This document shows, piece by piece, positions 22,906-33,707 of a DNA stretch of 64,000 nucleotides. Both the position numbers and the translations under genes were made by a program. Origin of the DNA: Rhyacophila brunnea. Taxonomy: Eukaryota; Arthropoda; Insecta; Trichoptera; Rhyacophilidae. Position 1 is the stretch's first letter, and every line of letters begins with the position of its first letter. Below the pieces are notes generated by a model. The model made no database searches, had not been told where the DNA came from, and worked only from the letters and a program-made list of their open reading frames with translations. The DNA lies in NCBI GenBank assembly GCA_022495005.1, contig JAGYXB010000831.1:248001-312000 (forward strand). The letters are read 5' to 3'.

Positions 22906-25554
22906 CTACCTATATGAGGTGTATGTTGTGAAAATCCACCCCTATTTAAAAAAAACATACTTATTTTAAAAATTAACAATCCCATAAGAATTATGGGGGT
23001 GGCCAGGCACGCACACAGACAAATGGTACCTATGGGGAGTCCATTTCAAAAATTATCCATAATAGTTTGTTATTGATATTTAGGGCAGCTGGAGAAGGGT
23101 GTGTTAGCAAAATCTAATGGGTGCCACGGACTTAACGCAATTACCTACCTACTTTTCTGGTTACATACCTCATACCCAGGCACTCCGCACTTTGAATCAG
23201 CGATGAACACAGCCTGCAGTTATAACTACGGGTGCTCACCTACGAATTATTGTGACATGTCGCACCCACAAATGGTTATCGAATACAAGTGACCTGATGG
23301 TCATAATTATTAGGATAGTATTGTATCATTCATTTATTGTCCAATACTAAAGGAAATATTGGATGCTAAAGATGATTGTACCAATTCATGATCACCACGG
23401 GTTTTCTACTGACATAGGCCTTGCGTGTTGTAGAATACCGAGAGGAGTGGGGCGAATCCTTTGAGACGGATGTTCGACAGCCAAATCATCCAAGTCACGA
23501 TCCTAAGTCATAAGGTCCTGACGAAGAAGAATAAATATTCCATTCATCTAAATTATTTGTATTTTTTTGTTACTGGCGGGGGTCCTGACCTGAAACCCCC
23601 CCCGACCCATTCAATATTTGCTTTAATATTCTAATGCATCATAAAAAGACAGGATCACAGAACAGAAAATAAATAGAATTCCAATAGGCAATATTCAATA
23701 CACTACTTTTTGATGCAGGGTTTTGAATGTGTAAGTGTCCTACGAAAATGAAACACACATTATGCACGTGCAATAGTGTGTGTAATACACCAATATTAAA
23801 TGAGCGTCAATGCATAAACCGAGAGCAGTTGTCAGTTTTCGACGTATGACGTAATTCTTATCACTCACGTGTTTAAGTATATCCCGGATTATTCCTTATT
23901 CGAGATCGGTTACCTGCTACTCTTTACCCGTTAGGTATTTCAGTTCCCATTATTTGAGTTCCTTGGACAGGACAGTGTAGGACAATAACTCATAGGTTTA
24001 ATTATTTAGCTGCAGGCCAGATGTTTATTGCTAGACTCGAATCTTTAATATATTAAGCCATTTCATTGTGAAATATTATGTTTTATTTTTTTCATAAAAA
24101 TTCACAGCCGTAAAATACCGCCCCTTCCAGTATTTAATAAACCTATTTTTAAATATATTTTGTGTTACTTCTTCGATTTGCATGTACACAATTCATGTAT
24201 GAGGCATGTATTTTCAAAGTGAACTTATTCCACTTAAACAGTCTTTTGGCAAAAGCCAAAAAACTGTTTACGGTGTTGATGTTATATGTTTTTTGAATTG
24301 GAATAAGTTACTTTTGTAACTAACACCGATTTTGAAGTTGATTTTTTTATTGGATTGAATGCGTTCTTCTATACTTACAAAATAATACTTTTATTAACTA
24401 TTTCTTTTATTCATCGAATAAGACAAGATTTCAGAATGTAATATTCTATATATCCTGAATATACATAATTTGAAAACATCTCATGCATACCTATACATAC
24501 TGCAAAAAATCATTATGTAGAAAAAAAATCGGTGTGTTCTTATGTACACGCGTTAGAAGTTTTATTTCTTTGGCGTAACAAAACAATATAAGCCGTTACC
24601 TGAATCTATTAATATTACAGTGGATTAGGTTGATAAAAACGTACGCGATTCATCTGTGTCTCATATAGCACATGATAATTCGTCGTCAATCTGACAAAGA
24701 GGCGTAAGTCGAAAAACACAGTTTTGAGGGAGAGGCAAAATAAAATATTTTCCACTTTAATTTTTGATTGAAATGACATTTTTAAAGTATTTTATGGGTT
24801 TATTGATATAAATTTTAAGTAGTATACTACTATTATAGGGTGTACTACATATACTTATATAATTATTTGAGCAAAATTACTTTTTGAACATGCTTTTTTT
24901 CAATTAAAATAACAGAAAACATACATACGTCTTTTTGTCAGCAAGTAACTGGATTGTATCATTTACTTACGCCATCATTAAGCATTAGGAATTTTCCGAT
25001 TAATGAAAATATTTTATTAACAAATATAAGAAAAACACATCTGCTTTAATATGAAATATATTTAATTACACAAAAAAATACCATGTTATTTGAAAATCTT
25101 AAAATGATACATAAAATAGAGAAATACATAGGTAATTTTTTTCCATAATTATAATTGAATACGTGAATCCAAAATGATAATATTGACTTATAACCGTTGC
25201 ATGTATGCGTATAAACTGGAAGTGAAAAAAAAAATGATAGTTAACTAACAAAGTTAAATTAAGTTAAGCTAAAAGTGGTCACGATCCTCAGCCATGAGTG
25301 TACGACCAAGAAGAGAGAAAGTTAGTTAACAATTTAAATAAAATTGATATAAAAAAATTATATAGCTATAGATTTTGCAATGTAATAAACTATGCTGTAG
25401 GTATTAGAGAAGATTATCTTAAACTTTTAATGAGGTAATGATTTATAAGATTTCTTGTAATAGGGCTATCTCCGTCACACAGTGACATCAAATTCCTATA
25501 TTTTTGAACTGATATTTTCGATGGCTCTTTATTTACTTATGTTTTTATTTTTTT
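22906..25554. other. Mostly unassigned; two LINE-3'-like fragments
   Basis: 23381-23535 and 25265-25320 share GTCACGATCCT and a GAAGAAG/AAGAAGA end, so they may be the same repeat 3' end. The block at 24520-24600 (GTTAGAAGTTTTATTTCTTT, then GGCGTAAC) recurs at 52884-52935. No gene was recognised. Confidence 0.35.
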
Positions 25555-26930
25555 TATTTATTTACGTATTTGTACATCGTTTGGATAATTATCATTTATT
25601 GAGTTTAACCGTTTTAAAGAAATGCATCGGTAATTTTTATCAAGATGTCTTGTTTTAAAATAAATTTTCATTAAATTACTTTTCATGACTTTTATTTCAG
25701 CCATTTTTGTCCAGTTGACCCTTTCGTTCTCATCATCATCTCGAATTCCAAGAACCCTCATGTCTTTAGAGAAACTTTTTTTAAATGAAAAATCATCGAA
25801 AATCATAGCATGGATTACGTATGGTTGCTGTCTTCTAGCCAGAGTGTATATTGGAATGAGCTGTGTTTGAAGAAAATCTTCTCCGGCTTTTGAAATAGCT
25901 GCACTTATATTGCACTGTGTACCGATTCACCTTCATTTTGGTGATAATGTGCCTCCAAGAAATGGAGAGTTATTTCTTTAATGTTCTTGGATGTTGCGTA
26001 AGATGTAAGAGCATAGATGCAACGATTGAATTTTTATTTTGACCGGTATTTCCATGGGCAAAGAGATAAACTTTTTGAGTTCCCTTATCATAATATTCAT
26101 TTAAATATTGAAAGAGAGTAGTAATTATTTCATAAGATCCTCGTTTACTAATACCCTCATGCCACGAAAATCATTGACAACACTTAGAAACGACATTGAA
26201 TAATGTAAAATTATACTTGGTCAATCTTCGTTTTCTTTTGTAAAAGACAGGTATAATACCTGCTGGAGATCAAATACTGTGCAAAGATGCGTATTTTAAT
26301 GTTTGGCAGATTCGGTTTTATAATACCTCTTTAATTCCCTGATTTTAATATTCTCATTACTGTGCTGAAGATATTTTTCCTTCAGTCTCTCGTGTGTTGC
26401 GGCATCACCTTGGTTATACATCATACTGCATTGGTCTTTTTTTAGATGGTGAAAAGATAAATTCATGTCATTAAAAACACGATAATAATAATATGTAGCG
26501 ATACTCGGTGAATGGGTGGGGTTTTTAATTAAAAACATGCTATGCAATTATTGTTAAGTCGGAAGCTAGTGGATTGACGACAGTAATGCGATTCCACTCT
26601 TGGATATCTTTTGATATGGCTTTCAATTGCATCTCGCAAGGCGGCTCTCGTGGTGCAGTGGGTAAGGCGCTGGCCTTCCACCCGAGAGTTCTGGGTTCGA
26701 TTCCCGGTCATGACAGAAACATTAATGTGTTTTTCTCAAAGCCTGGGTGTTTGTGATTGTTCAAAATTACTAACAACTACCTTGTACGAAAAAGCAAGGA
26801 CATGGTTATTAATAATTCTAAAAAAAAAAAAAATTGCATCTCGCATAATTGCATCATTGTCTTTTAAAGACAGCGGTTATAATCGATTCAAAAGTGCCCA
26901 TGATGAATTAATAAAAAATCAAATTTGAAT
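25555..26930 (-). pseudogene. Decayed transposase-like gene, interrupted by a SINE
   Basis: Joining across the SINE gives, on the minus strand, AIMRDAIESHIKRYPRVESH then YCRQSTSFR. Next comes YRVFNDMNLSFHHLKKDQCS with the FHxxKKDxC motif, and then, after a stop, WHEGISKRGSYEI and KVYLFAHGNTGQNKNSI. These blocks, in this order, recur in a transposase-like family common in insect genomes and usually annotated as uncharacterised; the AHGNTGQNKN block fits the second catalytic region (usually DNxxGQNKN, here with the Asp replaced). At least two in-frame stops and frame changes show it is dead. Confidence 0.55.
26639..26831 (+). mobile_element. tRNA-headed SINE with 14-bp target duplication
   Basis: An A box (TGGTGCAGTGG, about 26651) and a perfect B box (GGTTCGATTCC, about 26694) form a tRNA-like head. 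A unique body follows and then a run of 13 A. AATTGCATCTCGCA flanks it at 26625-26638 and 26832-26845. The anticodon arm does not pair well, so this is a SINE head rather than a working tRNA. Confidence 0.85.
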
Positions 26931-27279
26931 ATATTTTTTGAATTATTTACCAACTCAACATTCACAAAATTTATTTATTTATTGATATATAATTTTACCC
27001 ATAAATAATACTTACATAAATATAGCCTCAAATCTTGATACAAAATCTTTACAATGAAAAATAAATATACACTCCAATATAAATAAAGTTTTATCAATAT
27101 AAATTAACAGTGTAGAATGTTAGTGTCCAGAAATTTGTTTATAAATATATATATATCTATTATGACACAATATTGATTATGTTTACAACACGTGCTGTTT
27201 ACTTGGTTGTCTTGAACGACTAACTAAATGACACTATGCGCATGCGCATGTACCCCTGAGACCGAAATGAATATAATCA

Positions 27280-27495
27280 TAATAATAAATTATGTGTTGC
27301 ATCGGCGCGCGCAACTTCCGTCACACGCCAAACGTGTTACATCGGCGCGCGCAGCTTCGTCATACTGCTAAAATACACTCTGTTCTTTTCTCCCAAACAC
27401 GCCAAAAGTATAACTTCAAAAATACGACACCTGACAAGACTTGAACCTGTATCTGCTGGGGCTGCGCGCCAGTATGTTTTTCCAATTAAGCTATA
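27280..27495 (-). repeat. tRNA-like segment with a GC-rich repeat body
   Basis: On the minus strand, TAGCTTAATTGG (A-box-like) and GGTTCAAGTCT (B-box-like) lie 27490-27430. Beside them on the plus strand is a body (AAATTATGTGTT through CCAAAAGTATAACTTCAAAA) shared with 53333-53425. Within the body GCATCGGCGCGCGCA is repeated with slight change (27300 and 27343). Whether the two parts form one element is not clear. Confidence 0.4.
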
Positions 27496-27499
27496 AGAA

Positions 27500-28945
27500 T
27501 CTTATTAAATTAAGACAATTTTAACCAGTATCCACTTGTTACATGAAATGCTTATCGAATTGCATTATAATGAAGTAATTACAATTTGAAAGTTTGACAT
27601 ACCCTCTAAAATCAGGCATAATGCTAATTTGTTTGTGGTTTATGTGCATGTTCTATATATCGGATGACCCTAAAATTTTTTCCATCATACCTACATATTA
27701 TTTATATATAGACACATAATCCGTTGTTAACTCTAAATAACTAAATTATCGACTTACCAACTTTTGGCAGCAACCCTATGATATCACAAGAAGTTCATAA
27801 GACCCCTTGCTACAGTGCAAATTTAACAAATGTCTTGCAAGGAGTGGTAGTAAGCTATTTGCCAAACCGATAATCGAAACAGTCATAGGTAGAAAAACAT
27901 CTATTTAATTCAGCTTGTGGATTCTAACTCGGATGTGATATTTTTCGAAAAAGTTCTATCCCTAAGAACTCTTTTATGCACGCGACTACGGAATAATGGC
28001 ATAGAATGGGAACATAAATACGTGGAACTTGGTGATCGTAGGGTGAGAGTCACAGCAAAATTGCCATTGCTTCCAATAGCCGAGACTTTCCGGTGACTCT
28101 TTTTTCATTTGTTGAATAGGACCTTTCACACAAGCAATTGCATCCTGGCATTAAATCTCTTATAACCAACCACTGCAGATTTTTTATTTTAAAATGAGTG
28201 ACCCATTAGACATGGATACATTTATTGAGTTAATAAAATTATCTATCGAGTCTTTGGGATATTTCAATTATGAATTTGGAGTAAGGGTTTGAGAATTTGT
28301 AAATTAGAAGCCCATACATCATGACTTATGAAATACACACGTATATTATCTATGGACCCAATGGTTGTCGTCCACTCGGCAGATTTCTCAAGACATGGAA
28401 AAATATCTGGGACTCAACCTCGCAACAATCTAAATAGTCTAAAAACTTTAAAATAAGAATATTTACAATGGTATATAGTAATAATATATTATTATTATGT
28501 TATACGAAGCCATTGATATACTACTAGATGAGCAGTTCCCATACAAGTGTCATTTTAAAAATTTACCACAAAAGATATTACGAATATCGCCTTATAATAT
28601 TTCCTTGTAGGTATAATGCGTTAAGACCGTTAACATGGATTCCCGAATTTCACCCGTATTGCCCTGGCTGTAACACTAAATTTGCGTTCTTGGAATAGTG
28701 AACCTAAGGGTGCTGCAACGCAAAACAGACAGAGCAAGTCGTCGTACGCTGACTATTAGTTAGAGTAAGATGCAAGCTAGACCGGGCTTACTCAGTAAGT
28801 TTTAACAAAGGCCGAGTCGCTGAAAATCGGGCGTCATTTTAAGAAGCATATGATTCATCCAGTAGTATATCAATGTACGAAGCAGTTGTTGGTATTGATT
28901 ATTTTTGTAATACATATTTCTAAGTATTTGGCACATAGTTGTGTA
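27500..28945. other. No recognised feature
   Basis: AT-rich DNA without open frames of coding character, complete terminal repeats or exon-like segments that I can defend. Confidence 0.35.
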
Positions 28946-28948
28946 AGT

Positions 28949-29492
28949 CATGGCCCCCACAAGGGGGGCGCTGACCGGGCTCTAGCCTGATGACCCCGGC
29001 GTGGCGGGTCGACCAGTTAAGTGAGAAAAACACAACAAATTTTCTCGAACAGTAAAAAAAGGCACTATTTTCCTTAACGATTATTAACATTTAAAAATAT
29101 GTGACTGTGCGATGTAATTTGATGATTTGTATAATTAAACGATAATTCACGTATAGACTGTTACTTTATAATTATTTTAAGTGTATTTCTTGACTTACAA
29201 AATAGCTATTTATCCAATATGGCAAAGGATTGCATGTAACTTGTCTACCACAAAAGGATGTCGTGATCAGTGCTTCATAATAATATGCCGAGTGCCAACA
29301 ACTCAATGAATCAACTAGATTTATTTAAAAATCGCTAAAAATACACAGAATACCCTTAACCCTGGAGTCACGTGGAAACCACTTGGGGAACGCTATTGTA
29401 GAAAATCACATTGCCCCTAATCTTAGCGATGGGTAGGATAGGGGTTCCATAGATTCTGGCCTGGGGGCCCGCTTCAGGATGTGGGGGCCATG
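28949..29492. mobile_element. hAT-type MITE (GC-rich ends), copy C, complete
   Basis: It runs from CATGGCCCCCACAAGGGG to GTGGGGGCCATG. Flanks GTGTAAGT and ATGTAGGT match at 6 of 8. It is the longest of the three copies (544 bp), about 130 bp longer in the middle than copy A. Confidence 0.65.
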
Positions 29493-29618
29493 ATGTAGGT
29501 AGATTTTTTGAAATGTATGTAGCCTCAATGAAAACTGTATGACTAGATAAAATGGATTGATAAGTGGCTTTCATAGAAATAATTATTGTATCAAACTATA
29601 GATTCCAACAATTAAATA

Positions 29619-30207
29619 CAGTCGAACTCGGTTATTACGATCACGGACATAGCGAGATCTTGGATATAATGAGGAAACATTCGTTGACATTTTAGTTTAT
29701 GATTTTCTCCATACATTTATTCGCTTTTATAACGAGCTACTTATCGGATAAACCGAGCAAAAATATGGTCAAATTTTTTTTCTTAAAACTGTTAATGTGT
29801 CGATCGTTTAAAAACATTTTCGACCCTAAGCAATAAAATCCGACCGTAGACCGATGCCGCCGGAATAGGATACGTTTATGACAATAGTTAAGTGTTTAAG
29901 TACCTACCTAATTGGTGTTTACGCTGACAATATTGAAAAATTATCCACGCATATGGTTGAAATTTCATGTAAAAAATCCGAGCTGAAGTCAGTAGGTACC
30001 TACCACCGTTCATTACAATAAACAACTTCTTTTGTAGTTTATGAATGCTATGCTTAAAAATTCCAATTGTGTATTTTTGTTTGAATTGCGACTTTTTGTG
30101 TTATGCGACCACTATTTAAAAATACCTATTCTCTGATATAATGAGTAATGCTTATAACGAGCAAATTCAGTCGGTCCCATCTTCCTCGTAATAACCAAGT
30201 TCGACTG
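29619..30207. mobile_element. pogo/Tigger-like non-autonomous element
   Basis: The left end CAGTCGAACTCGGTTATTAC and the inward-read right end CAGTCGAACTTGGTTATTAC, with TA on both outer sides (29617-29618 and 30208-30209), match the pogo/Tigger group of the Tc1/mariner superfamily. Subterminal ATAACGAGC and TATAACGAG are also inverted copies. It is 589 bp without a transposase. Confidence 0.7.
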
Positions 30208-30209
30208 TA

Positions 30210-30686
30210 TTTAGCTATGTACTTACATTTTATTGAAATATGCTAGGCCACAAGCTATGTAGAATGTGGAAAAACCCTGAAATTATTGGTTAGAAATAAA
30301 AACAAATCTGTTTGGTTTGATAACCGGAAATTTATTTTATTTTAAATATTTATTTTGGAAACAGTACAATAAAATGTTAATAACACTAATATACTATGAG
30401 ATGATTGATAATATGAAGTTTAATTATTAGTGTAATAATATTTGCCATGTTATTATTATGCTCACAACAAAAAAGAAAACACCGGTATAAAAAATATTCA
30501 ATTACAAACTAGGAAATTATTTATGTATGTATCTCTATAATCTCCCTCTAAATCAAGTACCTCTAAACACAGATTAATGTGTTACTAAAGCTAGGAAGAC
30601 TGAATTTTTAATAGTTCTAAATCTCAGTACCTAAACATTGTAAACTTTTATCTACTCTCAAGAATATTAGTCTTGTACATATTATA
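30210..30686. other. No recognised feature
   Basis: AT-rich DNA; no coding frame, exon or repeat pair found. Confidence 0.35.
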
Positions 30687-30687
30687 C

Positions 30688-31020
30688 CCTGTTTACATGT
30701 ACATGGATTTACTGCTGACAGTACGTATTATCGCGGCCATAACAAGAAAATGCATGTGTAAACACGTATTATCGCGCAAGCACAGTAGAACGACAGTGGC
30801 GAACCTGAACTCGGAAGAAATACGAACTACACCGCACAGAACATTTTGACATATATTATTATGATTATCTACGAACTCAAATAGCTCCACACAATGACAA
30901 CATCGCATCTTATTCTTCAATGGAGGAGAGACGGTTAGCACTTCTACGTGTAAACAGTTATTATCGTGATAGTTTAAAATACACTCTATTGGTGCCAGTA
31001 AATCCATGTGCGTGTACAGG
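30688..31020. mobile_element. MITE-like element with inverted ends
   Basis: The left end CCTGTTTACATGTACATGG and the inward-read right end CCTGTACACGCACATGG both continue into ATTTACTG. Inside, GTGTAAACACGTATTATCGC and AGTTATTATCGTGATAG are further inverted or repeated blocks. The 104-codon open frame on the minus strand is spanned by the element and is probably chance. Confidence 0.5.
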
Positions 31021-31490
31021 TGCTAATATTTTAATGTGAAAGTTATATTATTCAGTAGTAAACTGGTATTTTAATTGCTGGAAAAACAACAAATAAATTG
31101 TAATACAAATGAGGAATTATTTTCACAATAAGATGTTATGGGGAGTACGTGTTAGGTAACACAATCGAATGGAATTAAAATAATATTTTGAAGTAACCGA
31201 TTGTTTCTAATACCTGGTAAAAATCAAAACTCCGTGTGCGGATAGTTCGTTTCGCTCGCACATGTGATCGTCCATATGATACGAGAGAATGAGATGAAAA
31301 GGGATATCCATTTGCCTCATTATCTATTCAAAACGATAAATTAATTACGAAACTTGTTTTCATAATATTCCAATTTCAAAGAATCAATTAGAGTGTTAGC
31401 ATGTCTAAAAATAATACAATATTTTCATTTATCGATTCTCGCCAGGAATTTGAAAAACATCGTAGCAGCCAAAAGGTGACTTTGTCACAT
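31021..31490. other. No recognised feature
   Basis: AT-rich DNA; I see no exon or repeat boundary here. Confidence 0.35.
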
Positions 31491-31726
31491 AGCGAAAACA
31501 AATAAGTATGAATGAAAAAACGTGCACAATTTTGTCAGATCACCCAAAATATATCAAAACTATTATGGTTTGGTTTTGGCAGGGTTTAATTGATTTTTAA
31601 AAACAAACAAGCACCATCTGTAAATTGTAGTCTTAGTTCAATGAAAACTAATATGTATGACTGACAAAGTTTAGTGTGCACTATCCATGGCGGATCTTAA
31701 CAGCCTACCTCCACCATTCGCCACTG
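31491..31726. mobile_element. hAT-type MITE family D, one-arm copy
   Basis: It matches the right half of the complete copy at 20815-21363, from AACAAATAAGTATGAATGAA to CCTCCACCATTCGCCACTG. The left half is missing. Confidence 0.65.
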
Positions 31727-32144
31727 ATATATATACAATATATTATAATGTATATTCTCAGATTGAGACAGTTTATGAGTAAATTATCTAGAAGAACCAT
31801 AACTATAGAAGTAATCTCAATATTGTGATTTCATTATCAGGGAGTTCTACAAATTAAATGCAAGCAATTGACAATTAAAAAATAAAACTGATTAACGCTA
31901 TAAAAAAATGATGATAGAAAAATAAAAAAGTTAGTGAATAAAAATAAATACCTAGAATATCATAGAAATAGTTGACAGCAAACAATAATTACTAACAAAC
32001 CAAAACTTCCCAATTGAATTTTGTATTATCTTTACACAATAGTGATATATTTGTAAAAGTAATATTTTAAGAAATATTAACATATAATTAATAATTACAA
32101 TCAATGACGTTTGTTACTTCAATACTTTTAGTAGGAAAAGTTAA

Positions 32145-32388
32145 GAGGCCATCCATGGACTGAAACCGTATGCGGTTTAGATTCGTGTGCCATACTAAAC
32201 TTATGATTTTTGTTCATGAAAATATATTTTCAATAAATTTGTAAGTGTAAGTAAGTGTATGGTATAAACGGATACGATCAGATGCTTATAATATACTTTG
32301 TGGAAATATATTTCCATGACCAGAAAACATAAGCTTAGTATAGCACATAGTTCGAAACCGCATACGGTTTCAGTACATAGATGGCCTA
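32145..32388. mobile_element. TTAA-flanked MITE with about 90-bp inverted repeats
   Basis: Between TTAA at 32141-32144 and TTAA at 32389-32392, both ends share GGCCATC, CTGAAACCGTATGCGGTTT and TATACTAA. TTAA duplication is the mark of piggyBac-type insertion. It is 244 bp and noncoding. Confidence 0.65.
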
Positions 32389-32773
32389 TTAATCAAAATC
32401 CCTCTCTTTCCCAATATTTTGTCTATGAAACTCTAAGCAGTTAATAATACATTACACTCAGCTTACAAATGCAAACAATTAGAAAGTCTATTACGCCAAA
32501 AAATAATATAAAATAAATATATGTTAGATATTTGAATTTCTTTATGGCAATTTAAAAATGCACATTGGCATGAAAGCGTAAAAATCTTGATACAATATAG
32601 ATATTTGCAAATATTAGCTTTTGAATAAAAAGCTCTAATTTTTTGATAGTAGGTAAGTAACATGTTTATAACTATCTGTTTGGAATATTTCTTTTAAATG
32701 CACAGTACACAAAAGGTATATACTGAAGCCATAATAAATATATACATATTATTAAAAGATAAATACATAATAT

Positions 32774-33028
32774 CGTCTCTATTCTGGCAGAACACACTAA
32801 CTGGTGAATACTAGTTTTGAGTAATTTGACTTTGAAGTTATTAAAATGTTTGAAATGGTCTATCATTTGAGTTTATTCAGTAATCGTAAAAAGGATGACT
32901 TTAAAATAAAGACTGTTTATTTATTAAGAAGGTTTCCAGACGGTAAAGTTTGAAATAAGGAACATTTTGGTATAACTAACTCAATATGTCATTTTTTCGA
33001 ATTAGTGTCTTCTGCCAGAACAGTGACG
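32774..33028 (+). mobile_element. 255-bp MITE copy in the nucleobindin 3' UTR region
   Basis: The left end (CGTCTCTATTCTGGCAGAAC) and the inward-read right end (CGTCACTGTTCTGGCAGAAG) are inverted copies, and ATAT flanks both sides. A full-length copy of the same 255 bp lies inverted at 52109-52363. On the minus strand this copy contains overlapping AATAAA signals (32916-32925), about 220 nt past the nucleobindin stop. Confidence 0.75.
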
Positions 33029-33143
33029 ATATTGTCTATGACATAGATCAGTAAGTTTGTGATTCATAAATTTGTTCCATACATTAGCATCAATGACTGT
33101 CAAAGTTGCATTAAATTGTTTTATGTTATAATCTTGATTTAAG

Positions 33144-33707
33144 CTAAGCGGTGGTCTTTTGAGACTGAACAGGTACAGAATTTTGAGCATTGTTGCTTGG
33201 AACAGGAGCTTGCAGTTGTGGTTGAGCCTGCTGTTGCAACTGTGGTTGAGCTTGTTGTTGGACCTGTGGTTGAACTTGTTGTTGGGCTTGCGGCTGTACT
33301 TGCTGTTGTTGTTGAGGTTGTGCTTGAGGTGATGGATTTTGGGGCTGGTTCACAGGAACTTGATTCGGTGGCAGATTCACTTGACCTTGTGGTTGCTGCA
33401 TATAAGCTTGTTGTTGTGGGTTACCTTGCGGGGCAAAGCCTTGAGGTGAATTCACTGGGGCATGTTGTTGAGGATTTTGATTGTAAGCTGCTTGTAGATG
33501 GCCCTGGGGATTCTGAATACCACCTTGTGGCATTTGAGCGTGTTGACCTTGGTTGAATTGAGGTTGTTGATATTGTCCCTGAGGAACGGCATTTGGATGA
33601 TATTGTTGCTGATACTGGGCCTGCTGATCATAGTATTGCTGTTGTCCAGGATGCTGCTGTTGTCCAGGATGCTGCTGATATGCAGGATGCTGCGGTATGG
33701 CATTCGG
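33144..33707 (-). CDS. NUCB1: Nucleobindin terminal exon 8 (Pro/Gln-rich C-terminal tail)
   Basis: This exon encodes 187 residues and a TAG stop at 33144. It opens with PNAIPQHPAYQQHPGQQQ after acceptor AAATTTACAG. Gln and Pro dominate, first as HPGQQQ repeats and later as an eight-residue repeat of QPQ(A/V/L)QQQ(V/A) type near 33206-33300. The end is VPVQSQKTTA, without a KDEL-like signal. Low-complexity tails are known in insect nucleobindins. Overlapping AATAAA signals on the minus strand lie about 220 nt past the stop (32916-32925) inside a MITE. Confidence 0.92.
   Translation of the reverse strand, partial: PNAIPQHPAYQQHPGQQQHPGQQQYYDQQAQYQQQYHPNAVPQGQYQQPQFNQGQHAQMPQGGIQNPQGHLQAAYNQNPQQHAPVNSPQGFAPQGNPQQQAYMQQPQGQVNLPPNQVPVNQPQNPSPQAQPQQQQQVQPQAQQQVQPQVQQQAQPQLQQQAQPQLQAPVPSNNAQNSVPVQSQKTTA

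Noticed and set aside
26644..26715. Possible functional tRNA gene
   Set aside because: The A and B boxes are good, but the anticodon stem does not pair, and the sequence is followed by a body, A tail and target duplication, so it is a SINE head.
33197..33556. 119-codon open frame on the plus strand, Val/Leu-rich
   Set aside because: It is the antisense of the Gln/Pro-rich nucleobindin exon 8; the composition follows directly from CAG/CAA codons read backwards.
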